Shown here: positions 10,720 through 22,467 of the stretch, piece after piece | Position numbering within the stretch: the first letter of the stretch is position 1 | Layout: each line of letters starts with the position of its first letter | Assembly (NCBI GenBank): GCA_008973525.1 | Contig: WACJ01000097.1 | Span: forward strand, 496,001-560,000 | DNA from: Stenopsyche tienmushanensis | Lineage: Eukaryota; Arthropoda; Insecta; Trichoptera; Stenopsychidae | Length of the DNA stretch: 64,000 nt | Direction of reading: 5' to 3' | Notes under the pieces: generated by a model | Told to the model about the DNA's origin: nothing | The model's database searches: none | What the model saw: only the letters and a program-made list of their open reading frames with translations | Made by a program: the position numbers and the translations under genes

Positions 10720-12000
10720 TGCTTACTTGAATAGGAAGTGTTTAATCATTAGAATTAGCTAGTTAATATTTCATCAACGTCAGTAATTTGATCCTAAACA
10801 ATTAAGGCTCATCTTATCCAAGTCAATCTTCATGGGTCAATGGAAAGCTTCATTTACACTACAATTAATTGCAGCAAAATGCAAATATGAAGTCATTTTA
10901 TTGCGATTGTTAATGCCGAGACGAGTAACATAATCATAGCTAATGGACGCTTTTAAAACGAAGATTTTTCTCGAAGATGCATGAGAAGACCTTCGCCATT
11001 GACCCTGAGATATCACTGATGACCGCAAAAAGCGATGTAACGGTAGAAGATAACGTTTCCTGCACGCAGGTTAATCCTTTGTTGAAACGAGGGCAGCGAC
11101 CAGCAACTTGCAACACACGTGTATATGCAATGCACATTTCACGTGCAGCTATTTTATATTCAAGACCGTGCGACGGTCAATGAACAGGAAACTTATAGTT
11201 TGTCTTTTTAGTCTATCCTGTCTGCGGTCTGACTGGGATATATACAAGCTATATAGCTTCAAAGGACTAACTTTTAGTTCATTTTTATCTCAATGATTAA
11301 GAGAGATTGGATAAATGGGATTTTGAAGCGGTTTGCCGTTATAGTTTGCTAAGTTGTACACTCCATCAACATTCCCAGCAGGCTTTCATATACTATAATC
11401 CAATATTTCAATCAAAATTTAAATCCATGGCTTTAAAACGATATCAATATACAGACAGGATTGATTGGTTTTCCCTCTCTGTTAAATATTGTAAATGAAA
11501 TATGAATATATTATGAGCAATTATTTAGCATTGTTTGACAAAAAAAAGTGACATTTCCCACTCGTATAGAATTCCATTACTTTAAAAATATCATAAATAT
11601 TTCATTGCAGTATTGAAACTGTTTCATGATGGCATAGTAACTCTGTTTCGTTAATGAAGAGCGTTTTTATTGTCATGAATCGTTCCACACGTATTCATAT
11701 TCGTTTTTTTTTAAATTTAGGTGTGCGCATAAGCGTCCATAAAGAATTAGAGGGTGCGATTTCCGCGTCTGAACAACGTGGCCCCCAACTGCAGCGTAAA
11801 TCAACCAATTAAGCGACCCATTTGAGTTGTAATCCCTTCAATCAATCGAATTATATTTGTAGCCTATATGTTAATTCTAAAATTATAAACAATATCTAAA
11901 AAGAAATTTCAATAAATAAATTGGTCATAAAAACATTATAAACATTTTTGAATTGTCAACTGAATTTGGAGTTTTTGCTCAGGAGTTCAGAAATATGTTT
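10720..12000. other. Noncoding intronic tract
   Basis: It is unique AT-rich DNA. Overlapping short frames around 10840-11300 exist on both strands and carry no recognisable motif or good splice signals. Confidence 0.35.
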
Positions 12001-12007
12001 CATCGTA

Positions 12008-12462
12008 CATTTGGATCTGTTTTTATGCGAATTTGAAGTTATGCGGTTTAAAAAATAATAATGAGGACAAAGATTTTTTTATGCGAATGCGCATTAAAAA
12101 AATCTAAAATGAACACTAGTGCAAGTTACAATCGTTATAACATGAGCGTGTATAGGGCGATAGACTAACGGAATTGTTTTTAAATCTGGCAACTCTTCTC
12201 AAAAGCTTAAGAATTGTATTTGTATGATTATCGAGTAGAATAGACTTTAATAAAGCAATTCTAAGATAACGTCAATTTTATCTAAACTTTTTTAATGCGA
12301 TTTTTGGTGCATTCTATCAATATTGATTTGAAGTTATGCGGTTTTTAAAAATAATGAAACCTATCCCTCAATTTTATATGTAGTTCATGTATTTTTTTAT
12401 GCGATATTTTTATATGCGACTCCTTATGGAACGTATCTATCGCATTAAAACAGTTCTAAGTG
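12008..12462 (+). mobile_element. Pogo-like element, family B, both ends present
   Basis: The left end CATTTGGATCTGTTTTTATG follows TA. The right end, whose reverse complement begins CACTTAGAACTGTTTTAATG, is followed by TA. Inside, GAAGTTATGCGG blocks occur twice, near each end. The AACACTAGTGCAAGTTACAA stretch is shared with the element at 56351. No coding sequence survives in this 455-bp copy. Confidence 0.7.
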
Positions 12463-12639
12463 TATATGCAAATTAAATAAGCGAAGAGTTTGAATCCCCC
12501 AAGAATTTTCGCGTCTCCTGGTGTGATTTAATTGCTTTAGATTAAGTTTATCATAACAATATCTTTAGGGATTTATTAAATTATTTGATTATTCAAACAA
12601 TATTATATGATTGTTGATTAAACTTGCTAATTATTTTAT

Positions 12640-13130
12640 TAATGTATGTCTCAGCAATTTGTGAACAGTTCCCCTGTCTATAGATTTAACTATTGGGTTA
12701 ATACGCATTACAAAACTAGAATCGCAACCTGACCGCCGTCAGTTCTCTGGTAAGAATATTTTTTAGTTCATATTATATATTTTATTTAGATCTTAGAAAA
12801 TTATTTTGTTGAAATACATGAGTTTTCCCTGTGTATAGCAAAATAACTTAATTATATTTTATGCTACATTCCAATGAAATCCAATTATACAGTCCCCTGA
12901 CAACCGTTCCTTGCATCGTGACAAATAACGGAAAATAGGTATGTGAGCGCAACAAATAAGATCAACCAAGAAAATGGCGATATCCAAATATTGCTGCTAA
13001 ATCGTATGATGTTGACAACAGTTCCCTGTATATTGAATTTTCTCGAAGAAATGGAAATATTTTTGGTTCATCTGTGGTTTATTATCAACCAAGTAAAATT
13101 CTATTCCTATATGTATATTTTTTGATGAAT
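12640..13130 (+). repeat. Repeat G copy 1
   Basis: It contains CAACAGTTCCCTGTATATTG, CTGACCGCCGTCAG and TTGGTTCATCTGTGGTTT. These parts recur inverted at 14850-15200 and direct at 32640-33000. No terminal repeats or transposase were seen. The 60-codon frame inside is accidental. Confidence 0.55.
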
Positions 13131-13139
13131 TTGGACTTG

Positions 13140-14840
13140 GAAAACGATCGGATAAATTTACAATCCGCCATCTTTAAGATCTAATGATTTGATTCAGACA
13201 AATCCGCAATAGATGGCGGTAATAAAAATCAATCTGATTGTGCCAATTGTGACTAAGGCCGAAATAACGTACGATTTCGGTATTTCTACAACAATTGCGA
13301 ATTAACACATTAAAGAGCAGGATGATTGATGGTAATGAATTTTGCGAAAATATTTTTTTCGTGCTTATCACATTTGACTTGCGACCTTGAATTTTTAAGC
13401 CAAAACGCTGATGGAGCAAGTCGTCAAATTGTCATCAGCGAAACTATTGTTATGACCACAAGGTTGAGCAGAAATTCGCTGCGGACAGCGAAAAATCCTG
13501 GAAGGGGAAGATCGTCCGAATGTGTCTTTGGATCGTTCGATTTCGGACGATCATATTTCATCAGCAGCGTGTGAATGGATTTATATCGAGTAGTGTTTCG
13601 ATACAGGAATAATTTGGGATTACGCCAATGTGATTTTTTCGTGTTAAAAGCGTTTAACAACTAGAATTATGTAATATTTTCGAGCTGTGAATAATTGGTG
13701 TTGGATTCCGTCGCCGAAAAACTGCCAAAAAACGCTCCGGAAAGCCGCATTTTGAATTGCACAGCCATTGTGTGGCGGACTCTCATCGCTGTTGTCGTGG
13801 CAAGAAAATTTCGGAAAATGGTAATTCCATTGTCTCCGTTCGTATGGGCTCAAATAATTACACACATGTTAGTAATTACGTTTTCATTTCGCTAGAATAT
13901 CTGTAAAGCTGCAGATTTAGCGGCCCCCCGATGCTTCCGGATTGATGACCCCTGCTCTGAGCTCCCTTTGTGTGCGACTACGTTTTGTTTCCACTCGCAA
14001 GGAGCATTATTGATGACGATATTTCTCAAACGTTCATGCGTTATCCAATATAAAAAGGCGATATTTCTTTTTGTCGCACTTTATTATGAAGCCGTTAGAA
14101 TTACAGCGAGTGACAAATATTTGGAGAATCTCCAAAAAAAAAGTATTACTCAGTGAGATAGCAAAAAGAGGGTGTTGGATGGGGACGGGCTGCAAAAAAA
14201 TTGTTTGGACATTGCTGAAATTTTTCACACGACTTGTAATGGTGCAAATTTTATTTAAAGCAAACACGATTTTATAATTGCCAATTTTGACATCATGCCT
14301 ACATTTAAAATTCTCAATAAGAAATGTCCAATTGATATCAAATTATTGATATAAAAATGTCGCTGAAGCCCTTTGCGAAGCAAAGTTATTGTCATATTTA
14401 AATTCCATTGAACACCAACATTAATAATAATCGATTGTTTGAAGCAGTTATCGCTCGAATGTAAGTCTAATCGACTAATGGAAGTTGTATATTGGAAAAT
14501 ATCATATCACCATTGTTTCATTTTGCACAACACTGTTAGGTTGAGTCTTTTCTAATCACTCAGCTCGATAAAAATCGTGCCATTTAAATGAAAATCGACC
14601 TAAAACCAGCGATTTTCTTCAACATTCACGCTTATAACGAGCGATTTAAATTTTGGCATCACAGATATGATAATAAAAATCTAAACAGGAAATAATTTAT
14701 TAACTAGAATCGATTCTATTGTCATTTTACAATGCATTATTTTCAAAAAAATTGAATAAGTAATAAAATCGGCCATTATGAACAATTTAAAATAGGCTTG
14801 ATGATCGTTACAACCGAACTTTAGTGTATTAACGTTTATA
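13140..14840. other. Noncoding intronic tract
   Basis: It is unique. The block 13330-13900 is richer in GC and carries overlapping short frames on both strands (for example 13424-13660 minus). None has a domain I recognise, and I see no convincing exon there. Confidence 0.35.
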
Positions 14841-14849
14841 AATTCATAT

Positions 14850-15200
14850 TTAAATGCATTTGAATCAATAAATAATATTGTTTAAATCCATATTTGAGTT
14901 GTTATGATGCAATTAACTGTTGCCAGGGAACTGTATAATTGAATTTCATTGGAATATAATACAAAATATAATTAAATTATGCTATTTTGCTGTACCCAAA
15001 GAATATTCGTCTATTTTAACAATATAATTTTCTAAAATAAATAAATATATATATATAATATGAACTTAAAAATAATTATTGCCTGAGGATTGACGACAGT
15101 CAGGTTGCAATTATGGTTCCACAAAATAACACCCATGCAGCACTAAACTAAATAGCATTATAAAAACGTTTTTGATATAATACAATTATTTTAAATAGAT
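14850..15200 (-). repeat. Repeat G copy 2, inverted
   Basis: The reverse complement matches the first half of the copy at 12640, including CAGTTCCCTGGCAACAG and the TTGAAATTCCAATGAAATTC-type run. It also shares the ATCAAAAACGTTTTTATAAT edge with the copy at 32640. Confidence 0.55.
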
Positions 15201-15329
15201 ACGGTACGCTGATTACAGTAAGATTATATAATAACTAAATATATATAATCTAGATAAATATGATTGGTTCTGCCCGTTATATATGCTATCCAATCCCTAT
15301 TTTATTAAATTTAACCCATCCAGTCAGTC

Positions 15330-15440
15330 TTCTTCGGATATCCCGGCGCTCATAAGTTTGGCGTCCGATCGCGAGGCACTGATTCGTCGTGTCAGTGGTC
15401 CGAAATGCGGACCGATTGACTCTTTTAGCGGTATATTTGC
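15330..15440 (-). repeat. Repeat C copy, partial
   Basis: GTCCGATCGCGAGGCACTGA and TCAGTGGTCCGAAATGCGGA match the core of repeat C. One base of the palindromic core is changed. The 74-codon frame here (15283-15507) is part of the repeat and its surroundings. Confidence 0.6.
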
Positions 15441-15449
15441 TGATAAATG

Positions 15450-17640
15450 CGAATTGATCCAAAACCTCGACTTTATTGTAGTGAAACATCACCAAATGCC
15501 CGATTAAAACATCATCACGACGCTGTTTTTGTACCAATGCTTGCAAAGTTAATTTAAATAGATATTGAACGCTGAGCACCCGAGGATTAGTTAATTATCA
15601 TTTAAAATAGACTAAGAAATATATAATCTTTTAATTGTTTTCACACAACACACCCTTATAGGTATTAATAATTCTATATTTCCGATAAAAGAAGAAATAA
15701 AATGTTAATACAGATGAATTTATATATAAGAGTACATTCATTAAACTTTATTATACAGGACTCCGAGCTTTTTTTTTTCGGGATAAATTACAAACAAACC
15801 ACAAAGAACAAAATTTTGCTGAAATAATATGATATTTTTAGCAGCACATGTTTTTCGTTGTACAGATATATATGTAGATAGCGCCTCTTCAAATATGTAT
15901 TTTTAAAGATAAAATCTGACATGTTAATGGTTTTCCAGAAGGTGCGTTTTAATCCATGTTTTTCCGACTCAATGCTACATTTCAAGGAATTTTTATATGA
16001 AATCGATCCGAGAACCGTGCGATGATTTATCGGTTGTGTTCGGGAGAATATTTACATTGTAATGAATTGGCACATTACTCAATTTTTGAGAAATGCCGAT
16101 TCGCATCGTTCATATTTTTGATCATCGACGAGGAAATTATTTTGGGGCCATCCTTGATCTGATTTGAAAATTTAATTAAAAATTCGGGATGGAAATCGTA
16201 CAAGGGACCGCAAATTTACGACAAAGGTCGCACGTTGTTTTCGGCCATAAAGAAAGGAATTTCAATTAAAATCGGGAGCTGGAGGTGAAATCATAAAAAT
16301 GCACATCTTAATAGAATTCGCAAAAATGAAGCTTTATTATGATATGATCCTCGTTTATCGATTATTTATTGATAGGGTTCAATTTTTGACATGGGAAATG
16401 TCTTGCTCGTTACGGTAATAGATTCGATAATAATAGAGTTCTAAAAAAAGGAATGGAATATGAAAATCCGGTATGATATTAGGTCGCAAACTTTTAAGTC
16501 AGTTATAAATATAAAATGCGAAAAGTTTTCGAATCGATCTTCTCTTTGCGGTCTGAACTATGATTTTTTTATGGGTCGACGCTTAGACTTTCACAACTTT
16601 CCTGAAGTTTTCTTATTTCCGATTATAGAGAAGAGTGATGATTTCCTAGATGTGTTTTGGAATGGCTGTCGGATAGTTTTGGTTTCCTGAGGCTTTAAAT
16701 CTGGGTCGTCAAAAAGTCTTTTCAAGCAAAGAAGTTTGTTGGTCTTTCAAGGCTCAATTTTAATTGAAATTTGACTGCTTTCAAACACACAATGGAAGTG
16801 CCGATAAATGCAAATTTCAATTAGCTTTGGATCAATAAAAAACCGGTTTCAGCACAAGCAAGTTATAAATTCTCCAACATCAATCCAGCTTTTCTATTTC
16901 GGAATCCCCATGCGGCGCCACGATCCAAAAGACGCATTACAAATTCCAAAAAAGCGACATGTTTAATAACATTTTTTCGTCAAAGTGCCGTCTAAACTGA
17001 TGGATGAAAGCGACTCCTGGACTGGTAACTTCCGCCGACCGTACAAACATGACTCGCTTTAAACGGTAACAAGTTTTAATAACTAATTCCATTTCATGGT
17101 CTCCAAAGACCGAATTCTTGCTCGACACGAAAAAAAAATAAAAGCCGTAAAGATACGAGCTGGTCGTAAACGCACGTCAATTTGACATGACTAATCTAAT
17201 AGCGAACGTCTTTGGATATTTATATGTATTAATCACGGCAAAAAATAATCAAAAGACCGGGCGTCTTTGAGGAAAACGGGCGCATTTTCTAAACAAGTTA
17301 ATTAAAGGTATTCGTCCTTTGAGGATACAAATTCGATAGGGAGGATATAAAAACAACGAGGGTTGCGTATAAATTAAGCTTCGATTGTATATAATAAATA
17401 CGGACGAAATAAATTAAATATTTATATCAAATAAAATGTCAAAAAACCATAAAACGGTTATAAATGCTATATTTAATGCCATAACAAACACATTTACATC
17501 CATAAATATCAAATTTTACTATTTAATGGTCATAAACAATGAAAATTATTTGATTTGTGTTATCTTTTAAATCGCGGTTTATATGAGGAGGGGATTCAAA
17601 TATGACCCGAAATTTTTCTGTGCATGTTTATTAAAAAAAT
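15450..17640. other. Noncoding intronic tract
   Basis: It is mostly unique. Blocks at 16010-16400 and 16840-17150 are less AT-rich, but no exon or repeat family could be assigned. Confidence 0.35.
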
Positions 17641-17649
17641 ATAAAAATA

Positions 17650-17970
17650 CAAATGGAGTATCTTATTTTTATACATAGATCCTTTCATTGTAAATGCATT
17701 TATTCCATCGGATAAGAAGCTTATTGATTCCGTCATTAAAGAACGAAAGCGAAAAGTAGAATTCTCTGTTGCGCAACTTGCAATCATTCGTTTTCTCGTA
17801 AACGAAGACGTGAAATCAAATGAAATCTTGAGTGCTGATTGTCCCCAAAGAAGTATTGTGCTTCAAAATTTTACTTTAATTTACGAGAAGACGAATAATT
17901 ACGCGTTGCGCAACAGATGATTGATGATCGCCTTCTTTCTTCAGTGAAAAATAAAATACTCCATTTGTAC
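17650..17970. mobile_element. Fold-back element with long inverted arms
   Basis: ACAAATGGAGTATCTTATTT at 17650 is the inverse of the sequence ending at 17969. A second pair of inner arms (CTGTTGCGCAACTTGC, then TTCGTTTTCTCGTAAA, at about 17766-17803) is inverted at 17877-17919. The left arm is longer than the right. There is no coding sequence, and a non-autonomous DNA transposon is likely. Confidence 0.55.
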
Positions 17971-18029
17971 TCTTATATATATCCACAAAATGGTATTGGA
18001 TGACCATCGACTGTAAGTGCGCGACCTAA

Positions 18030-18148
18030 CAGATCATAGAAGGCCCCAGATACACATGTATCCCCGAAAATACCACAAAAAAAACTAAAAGAGGACGGAG
18101 TGGCCACAAGATCTGTGGGTCCAACTGGTCCGCTTTTCGGATCGTTGA
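18030..18148 (+). repeat. Repeat C copy
   Basis: AGAGGACGGAGTGGCCACAA and GGTCCGCTTTTCGGATCG match the core. Just before it (17985-18030), TGGTATTGGATGACCATCGA resembles the start of the mariner helix-turn-helix piece at 47966, so an older mariner fragment may abut it. Confidence 0.6.
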
Positions 18149-18262
18149 ATGGTCAAGTAAAATAAAAACCATGTGCAACTTTTGACTGGGTCAATATTCT
18201 GCGTTTTGCGTCCCAAGCCTAGTTGTGGCCGTGGCGGACGCCTACTTTTCCACCGCCTAATT
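18149..18262 (+). repeat. Repeat I with GCCGTAA-type end
   Basis: GTCAAGTAAAATAAAAACCA, then a TCTGCGTTTTGCG run, recurs at 46497-46570. The right edge, reverse complement CCAGGGCCGTAATTAGGCGG, resembles a transposon end. A similar GGGCCGTAA edge occurs near 26910 and 35240. Confidence 0.45.
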
Positions 18263-18689
18263 ACGGCCCTGGTTATTTGTGCAAGTGCAAATAATAATTT
18301 GACAAAGTAAATCATCGAAAAATGAGAATCTCTAACTACATACACTAAAAAGCACAAAGAAATGTCAAGATTTAATTTTATTGTTAAACGAAGATCCTTC
18401 CACTGAAGAAACCAAGGAGCCAGCCAAGATTTTTAGCAAAAAGTAGAACGATCCAAAAAAGAAAATTTTGAATTCAATCCAATTGTTCATAAAGTTCTTT
18501 GTTTCATACGACACAATATATTATATTTTAGAAACCCAAAGATCGTACTTTTCTGGGTTATTTGTTTTTAGATTCTGGTTTATAATGTACATGTAATGAT
18601 CGAATGCATTTTGTTGCTCGGCCATGCATTTTGCTCATTCCCACGGAAAACTGACGATAAATAAAATTACGATAATATACATTTATTAA

Positions 18690-18816
18690 CCCTGTTAGTG
18701 AAAAAACTGCAGCTAAGAAAAGAATGCCCAGTCAATTTTACAAGTATTACCAAATAAAGGGGGAATAAAATCATGCCAGTGGTGTTCTATTTTTTTGGCG
18801 TCTAGCACTAATGGGG
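18690..18816. mobile_element. Small TTAA-flanked MITE
   Basis: Both sides carry TTAA (18686-18689 and 18817-18820). The ends CCCTGTTAGTG and, inverted, CCCCATTAGTG match at 9 of 11 positions. Ends that begin CCC and sit on TTAA are typical of piggyBac-like elements. It is 127 bp and noncoding. Confidence 0.65.
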
Positions 18817-19017
18817 TTAATGTAATAAACAGACATGCCAGACTAGCCTTCGTGTAATAACAATTAAGTTGATATGATGTATATCGCAAATGATTGGTAA
18901 TACGTTGTCCACATAATTACAAAATGGAATTTCTAGCTAGATTATGACAGTTGCATGCTTGTTAATTAATGGGAAAAATATTGTAAAGTCGAAGAATGTA
19001 TTCACTTTATACTATAC

Positions 19018-19169
19018 CGTTTCTGCGCATCATGAATAACTGTTTCTGGGGGTGGTAATGGTGCTTCTCTTCTCGTATCGGATTCTTTCTCCTTCTCTTT
19101 CTCCTTTTCGTTACCAAACATAGATCCCAACATGATCCGTGCCTTCTCAACAAACTTTTTGAACTGCAT
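19018..19169 (-). CDS. First coding exon, N-terminus of the putative membrane protein
   Basis: On the minus strand an ATG at 19169 sits in a favourable insect context (GCAA before ATG). It has an in-frame TAA upstream at 19197-19199, so this start is likely if no intron intervenes. The 50 complete codons give MQFKKFVEKARIM, then GSMFGN, a charged EKEKEKEKE run, a proline patch APLPPPE and TVIHDAQK. The predicted donor (AAACG then GTATAG) is weak, because its fifth intron base is not G. A second possible donor 14 bases on gives the same phase. Reading straight through would stop after 55 codons, so a stand-alone small ORF is the alternative. The charged N-terminal tail would be cytoplasmic if joined to the hydrophobic exon at 6608-6777, whose entry phase fits. 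Joining the two is inference. Confidence 0.5.
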
Positions 19170-19879
19170 TTGCAATGGTGTGTCTATTCTCTCGAATTAT
19201 TAATGCCACTTGCACTTCCTCCTTTCTCCCACGCACGAACAATAAGAGTAATAGAAGTGCATCACGATCCCTTGCATTAATTTTATTTTTATGAATCACT
19301 GCATTCTCTGTGTTCTGACACTAATGTATGAAGATCGTATAGTTATACACCTAGTGGTTGAGGTGCTCCAGACGCTTTCGTGACAGGGCTGCAATTAAAT
19401 TCAATAATGTAGCTAGGTATATGCCGCAAATATATAATTATTTTTTGATCTTGATTGAAGGCTTTTGCAGCTTGGATACGTAGGAAATATGTAGGACAGC
19501 ATTGCAATTATTTGCATGAGGAACATTGCATTATCCATAATATAGACTCCGCACACTTTCAAATGGAAAATCTTTCATACAAGTCACAAACATCAGCTGG
19601 GGAAATACATTTTTTTCAGTACAAAAAAACACATTTTTTAAAATGTCACCCATGTGGTAAATCTGATAATTTCGATACGAATCTCTCATATGCAAAAGGT
19701 TCTAATCGATAACTCATTAAGCACCATCCAACCGGTACTATTATAATCAAGTGGGTCACTCTGCGAAGCCGTTAATGCTTCCCCATTACTGATTGATAGC
19801 ACAAGAAGATTGCCGATTATCCGGAGGGCCAATAAATAAATCTGATCTCCATATGGACCGGAAAGAAATCGATTTGAAT
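19170..19879. other. Sequence upstream of the minus-strand first coding exon
   Basis: If the exon model is right, this holds 5' untranslated sequence and possibly the promoter, read on the minus strand. No clear TATA or initiator could be singled out. The 85-codon plus frame at 19455-19712 has no recognisable domain. Confidence 0.3.
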
Positions 19880-20700
19880 GACGAGGGTCATCTAAAAAAT
19901 AAGATTACAATGGCTTCTAAGGCCAGGGCATATGTTAAAAACGATCCTAACGGTCAGTTTGTTTGGTCTCGCGTGTTTGTCGGCCATTTTGTTCAGTCAC
20001 AGTAAATTCATCCGATGGAAAAGTCGTCACGCGCTCCCACCATCTTTCATACGTGCGAAATCCACGCGATCATCAATTTTATTAGAATTTGCAGAACAAC
20101 ACCGCCGCAAATATCCATCGGAAACTCGTGGAAGTTTATGGTAATGAAGTGATGAGTCGACAACGTGTCACAAAGTGGGTTAGGTTGTTCAGAGAAGATC
20201 GTAAGTCTCCTTTGTGATATTGTGTTGGAAAATCTTGGTTACAAGAAGTTGTGTGCGAGATGAGTATCCAGAATGCTCACACGGGAGGACCGCCACGCGA
20301 AGATTTTTAGATCATTTTACGCAGAAGGGAAAAGCTTTTCTGAACTCTATCGTGGCAGAGATGGGATGTGGGTGTATCACTTCACTCCAGAATCCAAAAG
20401 ACAATCACTTCAGTAGCGTCATTCGTCTTTCCCAATCACCAAAAATAATCTAGAAAAATCATGGCATTTATATTTTAGGACGGTATTAGGGGGTTCTTTT
20501 GGTGGATTTTGTGCCTAAAGGGACTCAACAGAGCTATTTAGAATCGCAATGGGGAATGCTAACCCGGGGAGTTAACCTCCTGTATGTCAACGCCAGACTC
20601 CACACCGCGCGAGCTTCACGGTGGCTGCTGACATCGTTAGGATGAGCTATTGACTCCCACCCTCCCTATTTAACTGGCTTAGCACCTTCGCACTAGATTC
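19880..20700 (+). mobile_element. Mariner element, family M1, 5' end and most of the gene
   Basis: The left terminal repeat ACGAGGGTCATCTAAAAAAT, then AAGATTACAA, is the M1 end also seen inverted at 2229 and 43313. The untranslated leader (TTTTGTTCAGTCACAGTAAA) and a broken transposase follow. No matching right end was found next to it. A LINE fragment and a second M1 piece follow at 20790 and 21250. Confidence 0.75.
20015..20700 (+). pseudogene. Mariner transposase pseudogene, family M1
   Basis: It starts MEKSSRAPT and, through frameshifts, shows the first helix-turn-helix (CEIHAIINFI, then LVEVYGNEVMSRQRVTKWV and LFRED). A deletion follows, then the first catalytic region (MWVYHFTPESKRQS). 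The strand region reads LLVDFVPKGTQQ, and the second catalytic region reads VNARLHTARASRWL, where the expected aspartate of the DNARPHTA motif is missing. The PPY and LAPS remains mark the third region. Multiple stops and frameshifts make it inactive. Confidence 0.8.
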
Positions 20701-20750
20701 GTCAATTGTCGTAATTCTCCAGATGAAACTACATTGAACAAAAATGGAGG

Positions 20751-20785
20751 GAGTATTCTACGAGGTTATTACTCGTAGAATACTC
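20751..20785. repeat. Perfect 14-bp hairpin
   Basis: GAGTATTCTACGAG and its exact reverse complement are separated by 7 bases. It lies between the mariner remnant and the LINE fragment. Confidence 0.85.
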
Positions 20786-20789
20786 TTTC

Positions 20790-21054
20790 AGCACATTTGG
20801 TGCCAAAACTATTACAGAACTGCGTGTCCAATAGGTCCTGAAGCGTAATCCCTGACACTTCACAGGAGAACTTCCCGATCGGCCACCATGCCTGGACATG
20901 ACCATAGTACATGATCCGCTGTCATGTCCGCATCTGTGCAAGGACACTCCGAAAGACTTCCTATACCAAACCGAAAGAGAGATGGCTTGAATCGTCCTTG
21001 TCTCGTAAGGAGTTGGGAAGTCCAATAGCATGGGACAACCCAGTGACACGACAC
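20790..21054 (-). pseudogene. LINE (non-LTR retrotransposon) C-terminal fragment
   Basis: On the minus strand a frame reads LLTRQGRFKPSLFRFG, then CPCTDADMTADHVLWSCPG. This fits the cysteine/histidine pattern after the RNase H or reverse transcriptase domain of R1- or jockey-like LINEs (H-G, L-RF, C-C, HVL-CP). Stops follow about 20 codons later, and nothing upstream of this domain is preserved. It is a 5'-truncated, dead copy between two mariner pieces. Confidence 0.65.
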
Positions 21055-21249
21055 ACTATATTTAATAGAGCTAAAGAGCTTGTATAAATATCATTATCAA
21101 TAAACATTTGTAAAATTTAGCGGCTGAATATCAGCCAGAACAGGCAGGACCATAATCGAGACAGTCCTATAGGCCTTAGTTACAATTATGAAAGTACCTC
21201 TCTGTCCGGCACAGAGCATCTACAGGTGTGTTAAATTAATGCCACGATG
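21055..21249. other. Noncoding stretch between LINE and mariner fragments
   Basis: Nothing recognised. It may contain further 5' sequence of the LINE copy. Confidence 0.3.
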
Positions 21250-21431
21250 CTGGTTCGGGCTGAAATACTTGTGCGAAAAATTGAAGAATAAGTGCGAAAT
21301 GATCGCTGTGTGACGCTTTGCACAGAAGGTATAAGCTTTTCTGGATCGTAATGGGGAATGAGACTTGAATAAAAAAATAGTTTTCGATCCTACATAAATA
21401 CTGTAACCTCACTTTCTGGGTGACCCTCGTA
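21250..21431 (+). mobile_element. Second family M1 fragment with right terminal repeat
   Basis: It contains TTGTGCGAAAAATTGAAGAA and GTATAAGCTTTTCTGGATCG, shared with 40480-40600. It ends in TGTAACCTCACTTTCTGGGT, then GACCCTCGTA, the M1 right end. The segment 21300-21365 duplicates 20305-20370, so this is a separate copy. Confidence 0.7.
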
Positions 21432-22460
21432 AGAGCTCAGAGCCGATGCTTTACGATCCAAAGACTCGGGGCAGCCAAACTCGAATTCGATCTATTTCCC
21501 GGCGGGCAATCGGCGTTGCTTTCATCTTTGATTAGCATCGGATTAACGCCACGTGATTTGCAACGAACGGACCACAATGCACGTGGTGAGTTTGCGCCAG
21601 ACCTATTCAAATGCCACGAGGTCGTCGAACAATGCTCAAATTGGCGAAATTTATTGTCGACCGTAGACGCGATTAAAAGCAACCGGTGCTCACAATTGCT
21701 GGACCAGCGTCCGTCATGAACGAACTTCATCAAGCTGGCGTCCAGAACGTCGTTCCTGTGCGTTAATTAAATTATTTAATGCGTATTTACTGCTCAAAAT
21801 CTATAGCACGATTAAATTTCGTCGTTGTGTGATGGCGCTGTAGAATACTGTTAAGGCCTAAAATAAAGGGGGCGGGGCGTCGGCGCCCCGAACTTTTTTC
21901 ATTTGAATACGGCGCTATGAAAATCCCTTTATGTAAAATAATGAAAGCGCTGATAAATACGTAGCTTAGTGAAATCAAACATGATTTATGTCTATGTAAT
22001 AAAATTATAAATTACTTAAATGTACGCATCATTTAAAGCATGATTTATTAATAATTTCGATTGTATCGATCGATTTTTAATATAAATGGGCGGGGTTTAG
22101 CAAATTGACCAATGGCGTCGACGTTTAAATGCTATTTTGAATATTATACATTAAAAATCATCCAATAAGGCGGTATTCCGATTTAATTCTACATTTTAAA
22201 TTTTATTATGTCTGGAAATCATTGCGATGGATCTTGAAATAAGATCTACGATGAATTTGTTGAAGTTATGGAGTCGTAAAAACGCTTTACGTTTTTTGGA
22301 GTGTATTAACCTCATAGCTTCGTCTGTTAAAGAAATAAAACTGTCAACATTGAATGCATGCTGAAAAAAATATGTTCAGATTTCGTTCAACGTCTAAGAC
22401 TAATCGAGCCAGCTGAAAACAGAGTGGATGCAATAATAGAACTAGTAATGTTGCTTTATA
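21432..22460. other. Unique tract with GC-rich patches
   Basis: At 21420-21733 frames of 99 and 98 codons are open on both strands. One plus-strand GTGAGT could be a donor, but no domain is seen and coding status is undecided. At 21860-21895 a GGGGCG/CGCCCC hairpin sits beside a GGGCGGGG box. Two other GGGCGGGG or GGGGGCGGAG boxes are at 22089 and 35958. Confidence 0.3.
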
Positions 22461-22467
22461 ATATCTG

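Larger units (their letters stand above)
6778..19017 (-). other. Putative first coding intron, about 12.2 kb
   Basis: This is the interval between the two phase-compatible minus-strand exons. It holds no other convincing exon. It is filled by repeats J, L, P, B, G and C, a fold-back element and a TTAA element, separated by unique AT-rich sequence. Unique blocks less poor in GC, at about 6800-7260, 9120-9660, 13330-13900 and 16000-17150, may contain regulatory DNA, but nothing specific can be claimed. Confidence 0.4.

Noticed and set aside
20729..21049. 106-codon minus-strand frame
   Set aside because: The neighbouring frame in the same place carries the LINE cysteine/histidine motif, so this one is a shadow.
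21420..21733. Overlapping 99- and 98-codon frames on opposite strands
   Set aside because: Both strands are open, which points to base composition. Only one possible donor was seen (GTGAGT near 21591), with no matching exon.
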